Assembly (NCBI RefSeq): GCF_023159225.1
Contig: NC_063181.1
Coordinates: 5,725,606-5,789,605, forward strand
DNA length: 64,000 bases
Reading direction: 5' to 3'
Source: Perognathus longimembris pacificus
Taxonomy: Eukaryota; Chordata; Mammalia; Rodentia; Heteromyidae
The notes beneath the pieces were generated by a model. It saw only the letters and a program-made list of their open reading frames with translations, was not told the DNA's origin and did not search any database. A program made the translations under genes and the position numbers. Position 1 is the stretch's first letter. Each line of letters begins with the position of its first letter. Positions 10,296-23,586 of the stretch are shown here, in pieces.

Positions 10296-12420
10296 TCCGC
10301 GCCTCCTTTCCTTCCCTCCGCCTTCCACACGCCTCCACACACAGCGAACACAAACGTTGTACAAGAGGTATCTGAGCTGGTGCAGGGGTAGGACATCATT
10401 CAGTGGAGACATCCCTTCTCTGCCGGGCTTGTTCCCAATGGCGTTCCTATGGAGGATAGCTGAGCTGCAGTACCCAGTGTGGCCAGCAGGTGGCACTGGC
10501 TAACCATAGGACAAATGTCATTTAAAAAAGCTTCCCACTGGTCATTTACCAGGGACTTCCATCCATCAAACATACTGAAAACGGCTAAAAGCAATATGGT
10601 CATATCCCATGTCTGCAGCAATGTCCACAGGTACCTTCGCAGCTTAAGACACTCTCAGTTACCCGCCCCGGCTTTTAAGGTATAATAGGGACCCTGGCCC
10701 TGTAAGCCACGGGTTTGTAAGGATTAGCTTGTCTTTTGGGGTTTTAGTATTGCTTCCAAGGAAAAAGCAGAGTAAAGTCAAATCAACGGCTGATGCCGTA
10801 ACTAGGGTTCTGAGGTCAGATGGGGTTTGTTTAAATAGACCTGATGGTAAGTCACTTTAGCACATCAGTGTCATACAACATGTTCGAGGCTTGCTTTTTT
10901 CCTTTCAATTTTTGGGTTGCTAGATTCTGGCAGCCACTCTATCCAGGGCTTGGGGTTCCCTTCACGTACTACTTTAATCTTTCACATGCTAGTGCGCTAA
11001 AAGGCTGACCTCTAAGGATTCCTAGAGGCTCCTTGCTCCAGCCCACCCCCCACCCCCAACCCCGGGGCCTGGACCGGCTGTCTCCAACCTAAGCTCCAGC
11101 CCAAGGCCGTGAACAGAGCCCAGCCTCGCCTCACTCTGGGTGTGTGTACAGTTGGGCATTTTAGGGGAGTGCTGGGGTCTCTCGACCTCTGAGAGGCCCT
11201 GCCGTGTGATGGAAGGGGACCCACGGAAGGCAGCCGGCTCCAAATGCCTGGTTCCCTGCTTCCCTGTCTGGTTCACGGGTTCGTCTCCGGGGCCTGCCTG
11301 GGTGAGCGCCCGTCTTTGTCCTCGTCTTACTAAATGGAGACATCGGGAGACTTCCCGAACAGGAAACTTGGGGGCTTTCCTGCTAGATTTGGAACCAAGT
11401 GGCGTGGAGAGCGCTTCCTCCTCAGCAGAACGCCTCGTCCAGCCTCCCTCAGGGCTTGCTCCTCCCCGGGACGCCCCTCACCCCCTGCCGGGGCACAGGG
11501 TGGGTGAGCTGGCTTCTTGGCCCCCTGTGCGCCGTGGCTGGCCTTGGACAGCTGCCACCGCTGCCGGCTGGCTTTCCTGCCCCTTCCCAGACGGCTCTGC
11601 CTGCCCCGACCCCAAGGTCACAAGCCCTCTATAAGGTTCAAAGGTTACAAAGCCTACCGCCCCTCCCTTCCCCCCGCCCCTGCCAGGGATGTCTGGGGTC
11701 TGAAAATGTCCCAGGTTCTTTCCATTCGGGGAGAAGCGGCTGTATCGCACGGGACCCTCAGAGCTCTCCGGAACCCCCTTTTCTTACGCTGTGGGTCAGG
11801 ACAAAGCATGTCGGCCCATTTCCAGGACAGACACGGGAGCCCTGGATCAAATAGACAAAAATGACATTTGTGCAGGTGGCACAAGGAACGCATAATGACT
11901 CAGTCCGGGCCAGAGGTTGGCAGAGTTGATCGGCTCTGAGTGGTTCTGGCAGAGCTCTTGCTTTAATCGCTTGAAGAGAACAATGGAGAGCATTTAGACA
12001 CAGCCTGATGCTGGCGATGGATTCCAGGTGTCGGAGGCTCTGTCCTTTCCTTGGGGCGGTTCCATCCCTCCCGTCACACCCCGTCCTTGCAGGACTTGAG
12101 GGGGATTGCAGAGGGACTGGCTGAGCAAAGACAGCTCGCTCTAGAGGTCACAGTAGGAAGCCTTCCTCCTGCTACTTTGTGCATGGGCCCAGGGAAGGGA
12201 GTACTTTCTAGCAAAAGCAGTTTTTGAACACATCCCACGCTATGGGTGTGAAGTGGGAAGTCATTCTGATTTGATTCACATTTCCTTAGTTGTGATGTGG
12301 GCATCTCTTCACACATTTACTGCCTTTTGTACACCTTTCAACGATGACCTTTACACCTACGACTATTGAAGTCGTTGGTGCATTGGTTGATATCGAGTGG
12401 CTTGTATGAAGGTGCAGTTT
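10296..12420. other. Intergenic spacer between CLU and GULO 3' ends
   Basis: Tail-to-tail spacer. Unique sequence, moderately GC-rich at 11030-11800, with no exon, RNA gene or long repeat that I can recognise. ATTAAA on the minus strand occurs at 11962-11967. Confidence 0.7.
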
Positions 12421-12424
12421 TTTT

Positions 12425-12430
12425 TTTAAT
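12425..12430 (-). terminator. GULO: Candidate GULO poly(A) signal ATTAAA
   Basis: TTTAAT on the + strand is ATTAAA in GULO orientation, about 735 nt past the stop codon. I believe rodent GULO 3' UTRs are several hundred nt long. Another ATTAAA at 11962-11967 is an alternative. Confidence 0.4.
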
Positions 12431-13162
12431 AGGTTCTGCATATTAGCCCCTTAGGGGACATGTGATTAAAATGTAAATTTCTGGAAGGCAGAAAGATATC
12501 TTAAGTTCCTTTTAACTCCTGCACAGGACTTGGCATATAGGAGGTCTTCACAGAACACTCCCTGAGAGCCACAAAGTATGAAACTAAGCGGGAAAAAGAA
12601 ACACGGAGAACACTTCCTAAGCAAGCCAAGTCCTAGTTCCCCAGGAGCAGTAAGGCTGCGCTCTCAAAGAACTGCCCTGGAGGGAAGAGGCAGGTGGCAG
12701 GGCCCATCAGCTACCGCTCTCCTGAGAGACAAGCAGAAGGTCGGGCTGCGGGCGGCAGGAGATCAGGGGCCCTGCCTGGGAGAAGGCAGCCCTGGAGCAG
12801 CTGGGTGCACCCCTAAGGGTGCCCAAGGCCCTGCTGGATGGAAGGGAGCAGAGCCTACATGGCCTCAATGCGCAAGCTCTGGCTCAGGGGTCCGTGGTGA
12901 GGGAAGCTTCCACACCTGGCCGGCTCCTTCCAGATGCACCTGCCATAGGAAGGAGCCCCTTTCTCCTGGAAAGAGGTGTGATGGCTCTAGCTAGGGAAGT
13001 GGATGGACAGGCTCCGTGAAGATGGAGGTTTGGGTGGGAGGTGGCCGCCTGCTCAGAGCATGAGGGGGGGAAAGGCTGCCGGGCCTTGGCTTGTCAGGAG
13101 GCGGCTGGAGGAGAGGGGTGGGGGCTGGGAGAGGGGGGCCCGTGCCTGTTTCTTCTCCTGCC

Positions 13163-13291
13163 TCAGTAGAAGACTTTCTCCAGATAGGCGTTCAGGAACA
13201 TTCCAGTGGGGTCCAGCTTCTCTCGGATGGCACAGAACTTGGGGAAGGCGGGGTACATTTTCTCAAAGTCCTTCCTGGTGCAGTTGTGGGC
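13163..13291 (-). CDS. GULO: GULO exon 12 (C-terminus and stop)
   Basis: Acceptor CTTCCACAG. It encodes [16 protein letters not shown] to [17 protein letters not shown], then TGA (13165-13163). The 3' UTR continues to lower coordinates. Confidence 0.97.
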   Translation of the reverse strand, partial: AHNCTRKDFEKMYPAFPKFCAIREKLDPTGMFLNAYLEKVFY

Positions 13292-16200
13292 CTGTGGAAG
13301 CAAGCGGAAACAATGGGCCTCGCTCTCAGGCTTTCCTCCCCCCTCCCGCCCCCCTCCCCCCCAAGGCCCTGGTGCACACACTGGAGGGAGCCAACCAGAA
13401 CCGGGGGACAGGGGCTGGAATGGAGAGCAGGGAGCGGCTGAGGCCACCACGGGACCCCAGCTTTAGCTTAGCAGCCGCTAAAGGGGCTCAAGGATGCCTG
13501 TTGTGTCCTGCTTACAGGCTCCCTAGGAGATCCAGAGCCCTGGGGCCCTGGCCTGGCCGGCAGGTCAGCCTAGATAGACACTTAGAGGAACAGGGAGGAC
13601 CGGCGCCCCCTGGTGGAGGCCACGCACGCGCACGCTGCCCTGGGCTCCTGAACCGCTCAGCCCTCAAGCCCTACCTTGGCCCAGTGGGGCCGGCCTCCGT
13701 ATTTCTTCATGATGGTCTCATAGGCCAACCAGTAGTCGAGCCGAGGCACGTCCTTGCCGTAGGGCCTGGAGGGAGGAGGCAAACGGGGGTGAGCCAGGCT
13801 CCAGGAAGACCCTTTCCCTACAACCAGCCCTCTCTCAGCAGGGCGCTGGGGACAGGAGAGCAGACACCGGCCCGGAGAGCTCCAGGTCGCCACGCAGCCC
13901 CGAAGGATCCTGAGGACGCGTGCCCCTCGTGCATTGTCTAATTGGAATCTGAATGTTGTTGTGAGCGTGAACAATCTTAGTCCAAGGCAGAGCATGGGTA
14001 AGAGAGTGGGCTGGAAACGTCCTAGCGCCTTCTGTGTCTCTCGTGCGCCTTGTGGGGGCCCTGCCACGTGAGCCCACAGTCTTCTGAGTAGATGGGGCGG
14101 TGGGCATGAGCCATCAGTGCTGGGCTACCTTGGTATAGTTTTGATAGAACCTTGAAATCTCAAGATCACCTTGTCGAATGTCTGGAAAATAGGACTACAC
14201 AACCTACCGGATGCTGCCAGTCAAGTCTTCCTGGACTTCATTAAAAAAAAAAAAATTCAGATATGCATGTGGCAATGCACGCACACAGCTTTCCCCGGTG
14301 TGAATTTGCATTCCCAGGTAGAAGACGACAAACAAGAACACGGCCGGGGCTCGGGCCTCACCACACACCTGTCCTATGAGCTAAGCCCATGTTCCCTCAT
14401 CACCACACACCTGTCCTATGAGCTAAGCCCATGTTCCCTCATCACCACACACCTGTCCTATGAGCTAAGCCCATGTTCCCTCAGTCTTCCCAGGCTCTCC
14501 AAGGAACTGTGTGTCCTTGAACTGTCCTCTGGGCTTCTCAGCAGTTTCTTTTATTGGGGGGGGTGTTCTCAGATGCTGGAGATAGATAAGAGTGAAGGAG
14601 GGGAAGGATGCCCTTTTGCAAAGCTAGAGAGAAGCTATGAAGAATGAGGATGCAGAAGGGAGGCAGGAGGACATTTTAGCAAAGGAAGTTTAGGAAAGAT
14701 GAATTTCGGCTGCCCAGGGACAGGAGTCTCATCCTGAAGATGCTGCCTGTCTAATAAGGGGGGGTGGGGGGAGATGGGGCGGCCACAGGTGTGGGTGACA
14801 GCCCAGGACCCGGCAGAGCCACCACGGTGGGGAATGCAGGGGCAGAAGGTATCTGGGATCAAGCCCTGTCTTCTCTTATGCCTAACCCCAAACCCAATCT
14901 CAGAATCCTTGACACCGCCTCCGGGCTGTCAGATCACCAAGGGTGGGCACAGGAGCCAGAACACATTTGTTGTTCCATGATCTCTGCCTCCCACATGGGA
15001 GCTGTTCATAATCAATATTGGTTCACTACAAATGTAGACACCATAATCATATATTATAGATCAGAAATGAGAAAGGCACGGAAGCAGGGGGAAGCTATGG
15101 GAACTCAAAGGGGAGAGATGGTGTCCAGGTGCCAGGGTCAGAAGGTGGCATCAGAGCTGGCAGTGAAAGTGGAGAGGACAGCCTCCCACACAGTGGGCCT
15201 GTCAATCACCTGCACATGAAGGTCCCGCCCCACCCTGGCAGCGGGCCTGTCAATCACCTGCACATGAAGGTCCCGCCCCACCCTGGAAGTGGGCCTGCCA
15301 ATCACCTGCACATGAAGGTCCCACCCCACCCAGGAAGTGGGCCTGTCAATCACCTGCACATGAAGGTCCCGCTCCACCCGGGAAGTGGGCCTGCCAGTCA
15401 CCTGCACATGAAGGTCCCACCCACCCCGACAGCGGGCCTGTCAATCACCTGCACATGAAGGTCCCGCTCCACCCGGGAAGTGGGCCTGCCAGTCACCTGC
15501 ACATGAAGGTCCCACCCACCCCGACAGCGGGCCTGTCAATCACCTGCACATGAAGGTCCCGCCCCACCCGGGAAGTGGGCCTGCCAGTCACCTGCACATG
15601 AAGGTCCCACCCACCCCGTCAGCGGGCCTGTCAATCACCTGCACATGAAGGTCCCGCCCCACCCAGGAAGTGGGCTTGCCAGTCACCTGTACATGATGAT
15701 GTTCATGTAGCAGCTGTCCCTCTGGAAGCAGGGGCTCAGCAGGATGTCATCACCCCTGGTGAAGCGCACCTCCACGGGGAAATGGGCCACCACCTTAGGG
15801 TTAGCTTCCAGCATGTTCTTCAGCTCCAGAAGGGCCTCTTTGGTCTTCTCTCTGCTCCCAGCCCAGGTGATCAGAATGCAGACATCAGGGTGGGTCAGAG
15901 AAGTCAAAGGCCTGTCCCTGAGGCTCTGCCTGGGCGCCCAGTCTCCCCGGTGACTGGCAAGGATCCTGACTCCTCTTGGTGGCCCGGGGAGAGGAGCCTA
16001 CCTGGGGATGGCCCAGTCCTGGACGTGCTGCTTGAATCGGCACTCGTAGGTGAAGATCTTGTGGCTCACATGGCTGTTCTCCCTCTTGCGGGTGAATAGC
16101 AGCCAGAAGAAGAAGCGGTTGATCCAGGCCACGAGGCACGGCAGGAAGGTGCTGCGGGGGACAGGGCAGGGAGGTGTTGGGCAGAACGGGGGAGCAGAAT

Positions 16201-19200
16201 AACTGTAACACCTGGTGTTCACCCTGTGCCAGGCAGGGCGTCAAGTTGTTTCCAGACCTCGCTCTGACATACTCCACTGCTCGGGAGACCTTGTTGTTTC
16301 TCCCTCCAGGCCAACCTGCTGGGTTGAGTCACCGGCCATCATTGATAACTATCTGGACAGTTTTCAGTGCCTCATCACCTCATGGGACACAGGTCTCTGT
16401 CTCAAAGCTTTAACCAGATTGTTGGGGCAAGGTTTTAACTTTAGCAGGCTGTCGACAGATTTATTTCCCATCAGATCCCATACCTCTTAATTATTGTGGT
16501 ATTACGAAGCTAATGGAGCTGGGCACTAGTGCTCACACCTAGCTCCTCATCCTAGCTCCTCGGGAGGCTGAGATCTGAGGGGGAGAATCCCTCTTTGAAA
16601 TCAGCCGGGGCAGGAAAATCTGTGAAACTCTCAGTTCCAATTGATCATCAAAAAGCTGGAAGTAAGTGGAAGTGTGGCTCAAGCGGTAGAGCTCCTCCAA
16701 CTTTGAGCAAAGAAAGCCAGGTGAGAACGTGAGGGCCGGATGTCAAGCTGCAGTGTCAACACCAGAAAGAAGCTAATGAGGTCTTCGTCCCAGAAGAACG
16801 GGCATCTGTTCCCAGCCACTGTTTCCCTCGGTAAAGTGGCGCTCATTTCCTCGACTGCAAATTTAAGGTAAGGCATCACCTTCGAGGGGAGGTTTCATAA
16901 GTTAAAAGAAGGCAGGGCCCTCAGCGCAGTGCTTGGGATCCAATCAGCACCGAGCACATTGCAAACCTTTGGCCGTGTCTGTGCCTCACTCAGAGAAGGG
17001 CTTACAACCATGGAAAGAAAATGACAAGAGGCGTACTTGTCCATCATCTCTGAGCTGAGGGCTAGGCATGGGCTCACAGTGCAGGCAGGCACATCCATGA
17101 TGAACTCCACTGTCTAGACCTGGGAGACAGACTCAGCTGGCTTGCATAAAGGTAAGGTGCTACTCTTCTGATGGGGAATGCATCCTCCACTGCACATGGC
17201 ACATGCTATGCAAAGATCCCATTGTATCCTACCTGGTCCAGAGCAGGAACTCCAGCAAGTGGAAGCCAATGGCATAGTCCCAAAACCAGCTGGCTGAAGA
17301 GGACGGTGGCTGGGGAGGAGAATTGGTCATTAGTTCAGCACAGGGTTGAGCTGCCTTCTGACCTGTTTATCACAGTGTCCTCTTAGGGGCATGTGTTCTG
17401 GGAGTGGCTTCAAGCTGGGGAGGAAGGACGAAAGGAGGGCACCCACAGGACCACTGAAGGCCTGACCCCCAGTTTCCTTGCCCTGCATCATTTTCCTTTT
17501 CATGATTCTTTCTGTGTGTGTTCACTGATTTCGCACAAGATAAAGACGTGCGTTTGTCCTCACGCTTGTGGTCCACTCCGGAGGAGCTCTAAGCTGGCCC
17601 CTACACACAGAGGGTTTCATGGTCGTTTGTGCCGAGTGATCGCTTTGCTTTCTTCCATGGGAAGCAGACATGGGTGAGAGCTACAAGCACTCTCTTCTAC
17701 TGCCAACTGGAAATGGGGAGATCAGGGAAGAGGGACGTGTGAGGCTTTCTGTGGTCCATCCCAACTGTCTGGGACGCTACTCCACCCTGCCCAGTCCTGC
17801 CTGTCCTCACTCTCCTCCTCCTTACACCGGGGCACACCCCTGCACGTCCCTACTCTCGGACACACTGGGCCTCCATTGGCTGCCTTTTCTCCTTTCTTCC
17901 GCACGGCTGGCCCATCGTCCTTGCTCCTCAAACTCAGCGTTAGCCCCCCGTCACCGGCCATGGGGGTGGCTGCAGGGGTGCGGTGATGAGGGGGGAGGCT
18001 TTGGGCCGGTCTCCGCAGCCCCCCGGCTCCGGGCTGCTGTGCGCGGCCGGGCACGGGCAGTGCTCACCTTGTGGGTGTGGTCCTGGTAGATGACGCTGAC
18101 ATTCTCACTGTGTGGGAACCAGAGGAAGCGGAAGTACTCCGACTTGTTCAGATGACTGTCCAGGTTGTCCAGGACCTGGCCCGGCGGTGGGGGTGGGGGT
18201 GGGGGAGACACTGCGTTGGTGGTGGGAAGGTGGTGGGGGGAGGCCTGGAAGTGACGGTCCAGTGAGCCTCCGCTTCTCACCAGCAGATGGCCACTGGGAG
18301 AGGGGCGCGTGTCATCACCCGGAGGCCCGGGTTGTCGCCAGGAGCCATCTTGCTCAGAGGAAAGAGTATGGCGGTCCCATCCTCCCCCCCCCACCCCCCC
18401 AGAGGCCTGAAGATGCGTGGGGGATGCCATGGCGGGCGGTGGGGGGTGGGGACACTCCTGTCCCAAGTCCCCTCTCCATCCGCCGGCACTGGGCCCCGTA
18501 CCTCCTTCAAGGTGGAGGGGAAGGACGTCTCCAGCAGGTGGAACTGAGGCACGCACTGCAGCGTGACGGTGAGGATGACGCCGAGGCAGCCCAGGTGCAC
18601 CCGCGCGGCCTGGAACACGTCCGCGTGGCTGGACTCGGAGCACTCCAGCAGGGCCCCGTCGGCCGTCAGCAGCGTCAGCGCCACCACCTGGCGGGGGAGG
18701 GAGCCGCGCGTGGGAGCCGGGCGTCCCCCAGCCAGGCAGCGCAAGGGCGGGTGTGCCCCAAAGGACGGATTCCCGGCCCCATCATCCCGACTGGATTTGT
18801 TCCTCCTTGGTGACACAGAGTCGCCCCGATATCCAGAGACGCCCCCGAGGAAGGACGGCGGGTTTCTGCAGGCCGCTCATCTCCCCTTGACCCCCCCCCC
18901 CCTTCCGCGGGGGACCTCTCTCATGGCCGTTTAAGTCCTGCTCCATGCTCCGCGCCTTGCTAATTTGGATGGAAATTGCTTCTGACAAGTGTAGTCGGCG
19001 CCAGGGCGCTGGGGGCGCGAGCACGGTTACAGCTGAACTAATTCCGATTAGCAGCGACCAAAGACAGGAGGAGAAAGAGGCAGAAGCGGGGCCCAGCTGG
19101 GCCAGGGAGCTTCGGCTTTTACCAGAGCTAGATCCAGAGCGGCGGATGAGAGCTCACCTGGGAAATGCTTCCAGAAAGATCTAAAAACCTGGGCGGGGTG

Positions 19201-22200
19201 GGGCTGGGGATTTATCAGAGGAGGCCCGGGGGCTTCAACTCAGGGCCTTGGTTGGTACTGTCTCCCAACTCTCTTGCTCAAGGCTAGTGCTCTGCCCTTC
19301 GAACCAGAGCTCCACGTCTTGCTTTTCGGTGGCTGATGAGTCTTGTGGACTTTCCCCGCACAGGCTGGCTTTAAATAGAGACTCAGCCTCCTGAATAGCT
19401 AGGATTACAGACCTGAGCCTCGGGCACCTGGCTTTGTCCAACTATCACTGACTATTCACTCCATAGAATTTAACATAAGCATTAAGCTAGATTTATATGC
19501 TGTTATGCATATTTTGCATATGCATATGCATGATTTTGAACATCTCTATTTCCTCCTCTGTGAAGAGAGGAGGAATGACAGGAATAACTAACTGCCTCAG
19601 AAGGTTGGCAAGGAACGCATGAGAGGTGAGGTCATGAGTCATCAAAGGGCCTGGTGCACAGCAGATGCTAGAGCTGTTGGTCCCTCTTCCCCTTGCTCCT
19701 TGCTGTCACGGTTGGACTTTGGAAAGCGTCCAGAGGCTCCTGTGTGAAAAGGCTCGGCTGCATGCTGATGGACTTCTGGGAGGTGATAGCGAGAGAGAGG
19801 GAGGTAGGAGCTCCAAGCCCACCCGTGGACACCCTCGAGGGGTGTGTAATTTGATAGCATTAGAGAGAGGGGGTAGGAGCCTAGGAGGAGAGGTTTGGTC
19901 AGAGGAAGTAGGTCACTGAGAAAAGGATCTAGCTGTTTATCCTGGAAGGACCTAGCTACGCCCTTCCACCATGTTTCTGACTCGCCACAGGCCTAAAAGT
20001 AATGGAGCCAACAAACTGTGGACTGAACTCTCCCTCTGGAATCATGAGCTTAAACCTCTTGTTCTTTAAGTTGGTTCTCTCTGGCGTTTTGCCACAGCGA
20101 CCGACAGACACCTCTCCCATGCGTTTAAAGTGTAAGGTCTAATGGCCGCTCGCTCCTTTGGTTTCAAGCGTGCTCATCTGGGCTTCCCGAGAGAAGTGGC
20201 CTGTAAATTCTATGTGTCCTTTCCTTCTCCGATCCTAGGGTACATCTGCTTGATATGTGAATCCCGGTTAGTGGCCTTTGACCCCGGGGCAAATCTTGTG
20301 GGGTGGCTCTTGGGGCATTTTCACCTCTGGTTACCCCTGTGCTATCTTGGACAGTGAGCCCCACTTTGATAAGCAGATGGCAAAGTCGTCAAAGGAGCCA
20401 TTAAAGTGGCTGCCCATCAGGCCCTTCCTACCCAGGCGAGAAAGCTAAAGGCCTTTCCCCCCCTCAACAAAGGTCATTCCTGATAATGACGTCTCGAGTC
20501 ACTACTGGCTGGGCACCAGTTCATGTTTTGTACCCATGATCGTAGCCCGATAGATTCTCACTCTCCCGGGGCTAGATTTTCCTGTACTGGGGATTTGAAC
20601 TTAGGGCTTTATGCACGGTATGGTGGGGGGGGGGGGGTGCAGATAAACATTTACCATTTGAACCACATCTCCAGCCCTTTTTGTCAGTGTTTTGCTTTTG
20701 AGATGGCATCTTGGTAACTTTGCCTGGGCTGGCCTCAAGCTTGTAACCCTTCTCCCTCTGTGATTATGGCTGTGCAATAGTATAACTGCCTGGCTTCGCG
20801 CTTCTTCTTAACCGATAATCTTCGCAGTAGACATTAGGCAGCCGACCCGCACGACTCTATGCAGAGAGAGACGGCTCTGGCTTTGATTCCCAAACTGGGC
20901 CTCTTAGCCACTTCCTCAAACTGGACACTTGGGGAGTGCGACCTTTAGGGAATGTGTTTTTTTTTTGGGGGGGGGCACATCTGCCAGAGCCCTGGTGGCG
21001 TGGGGGGCGGCGCAAGTGGAGGCAGGAGGGCTTACCTGGGTGGGCAGGATGCCGTGCTTGACGCCGGTGTTGTGTGTTCCAGACCCAATGACGCCCCCCG
21101 CTGTCACGTCGGACACGGCTCCCAGACTACGGGGACAAGAGGGATGGCAGTCAGACTCCCCTGGATGGGGTGCGAGCCCCGAAGGGTCGACGAGTTTGCT
21201 CATCCTCGGCCAGCAAAATCTCCACTCGGCCACGGCTCCTCCGCACCGAGTCCCCACAATGCCTCCCGGATGGACGTTCCTTGGTTCCCGTCGATCACAT
21301 GAAGATCCCAGCTGATTTCGCCCTTTCTCCCCGTGCTTTGAGGACAGCAGGAAGAGGCTCCGTTACCTGCTCGACGCAGAGAGAGCCTCGGGGGCTGCGG
21401 GAGCCCCAAGGCCAGGCTGTGTCCCTCAGCCCGGGGCTCCCCAGAACAAGTGGGAGGGAGGCCCGTGCCTATGGCGGACGGATCCCTAGGGGACGCGCAT
21501 CCCGTGGATTCCCCGCTCAAGAACGGAGAGGCAGTTTTCTCGGAGACACCCAGCCCCAGCTTAAGGGAAGGAAGCGGGTATTTGCTGAGGGTCGGGGTCA
21601 CTGCTTCCTGGGTAGCGATTGATTGATTGCCCGCATGACCTCGGCTCCCGCGGGGAGGGGGGGATCTAAACGATCTGGCTTCAGCGCAGACGCGGCCCTC
21701 CGGGCAGGTACAAGAAAAATCTCCCCTTGTACCAGGTGAGGAGAGGGGCGTCCGCCCGGGGGCTGACTGGCGGTACGGGAAGGAGGATGCAGTGTTCACA
21801 GCGAGGAAAATGAGCCGGAGCTGATGCCATCTATCAGACACTTGGTATGCGGGCCGCCTGAATGCACCTCGTTCTCTAAGCACCCTGATTGATTTTCTAG
21901 GCCAGCTCTCTGGACTCTACTCTGACGGCATGGGGTGGGCGGGGGGGAGTCCTGCGTGGGGGGGTGGGGAGGGCTAGCCTAAGGTGGAATCGGGGCTGTG
22001 CTGCTGGCGGAAGCTTCCTGGTGACATCCTGCCTTGGCCTCAGTTTCCCTCGCTGTAAACGGGGGTTCACGAGGCTGCCCCCACACAGCAGGTGTGACAA
22101 GGAGATGTCTCCGGCACCCAGCGTGCTGCCTGACCTGAGGTGCCGTTCCTGTCCTCTGCCCTGCGGGCCCCGGGATGCTCACAGCTCTTTTCCAGAAGCT

Positions 22201-22399
22201 TCCCCCCGGATGCTGTCCCTGGACATGCTGGTGAGAGGCCGCTGGTGCCTCGTGGGGGGAAGGCCAGGGTCCCCACGGGAAGCCAGAGGCACAGCACAGA
22301 CGTTCCCACACGCGGACGCTTGTGAGGCAGGAAAACATGTCAAGTCTTGTTGTCACTGGTCATGGCCTCGGTCCCGCCATCTGTTTATAGGCCTCTGGC

Positions 22400-22442
<43 letters not shown>

Positions 22443-23534
22443 ACACACACACAGAGCCAGGGCTTGGGCTCATGCCTGGTCCCTCTGTCTGGAGCCCTGC
22501 CTTCTCCTCCTTCGCAGGCAATGTCGCCTTCATCTCACTCCCCGGCCCCTTGCAGGCACAGAACAGGTCTGGGCTGATGGAGATGTAACACAGGCCCTGT
22601 CTACCGACGGGAGCCCCGCCGAGTCCACACCGCCCAGTGGGCTGTGTCGGAAACCGTCGCCCGGGAGCGTTCGCATCGGCCCCTGCGCCTGCCTGCTCTC
22701 TCGCCAGAGCCTCTGGCAGATGGGCTCTGGGTTTCCTTCACGCTTGCCTCTTGAGGGCCCGAGCAAGGCCCTACCCATGGAAGACACGCTGCAATGGCGG
22801 AGTCGTCACCATCTCAGAGAGGCAGGAAAATGGCTGCCTGAACGCCAAGCAACCACGATGCCCCGGGGCCGAGGGAAGGCAGGCCCACCGAAAGCAGACC
22901 GCCCCTCCACACGTGAAGACCAACCACAGACATCAGCTGCAACGAGGCTGTGGTACCAGTGTTCACAACAGCTCTGGCCACTTCTGGCCTTTTCTGTATG
23001 TGTGGTGCTGAGGAATCGAACCCAGGGCCTCATGTATACGAGGCGAGCGCTCTACCCCTAGGCCATATTCCCAGCCTGTGATGGTTAAGTTTTTAGAAAC
23101 ACTCCACTCACGCGCGTCCCACTCTGTCTGAGACGATTGCTGAATGCTCAGCTTGGGTGCGATTCTTTCTGTTCCTGTGTACCCTTCCCGGAGCCCATGG
23201 AGGATGGGCTGGGAGGCCCTTGACGGGGAAGACGGGTTCCTGAGAAAAAGGTTCCTCTGAGACATTTTTTCTCTCAGGTTCCCAGCAGGTCCTCCAGGGT
23301 CAGGCCCATGCTAGAGCGGGACGTGGTGACCTCCCCCGTGCCCCCCGCGCCCCGTGATTGCATAGAGGGCTCTTACTTGGACAGGGACAGGCCGTGTTTA
23401 TCCAGCTGCGGGTGCAGATCAGCCAGGAGGATGCCAGCTTCCACCGTCACCTGCTGCTTCTCCTTGTCCACCTGCAAGAGCCAAAGCAGGCGGCTCCCGC
23501 TGGTCACTCCCCCTCACACAGTGGGGCTCTGCGG

Positions 23535-23586
<52 letters not shown>

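Larger units (their letters stand above)
18688..21035 (-). other. GULO: GULO intron 5
   Basis: 2.3 kb with SINE-derived DNA at 19225-19440 and 20550-20795. Between them, about 19640-20115, is sequence with a GAATCATGAGCTTAAACC tail resembling an old LTR or retroposon end (family not certain). Confidence 0.6.
21127..23376 (-). other. GULO: GULO intron 4
   Basis: 2.2 kb, GC-rich, with a CA tract at 22403-22451 and an antisense SINE half at 22978-23078. Long open frames across it are compositional. Confidence 0.7.

Noticed and set aside
13003..13941. 312-codon + strand frame
   Set aside because: It is antisense to GULO exons 11 and 12 and is explained by them.
15191..15690. CRISPR-like array
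   Set aside because: Units are contiguous tandem repeats without unique spacers, in a vertebrate intron.
21964..23061. 365-codon open frame in GULO intron 4
   Set aside because: It runs through a CA repeat and a SINE and has no recognisable domain; it is a GC-rich chance frame.
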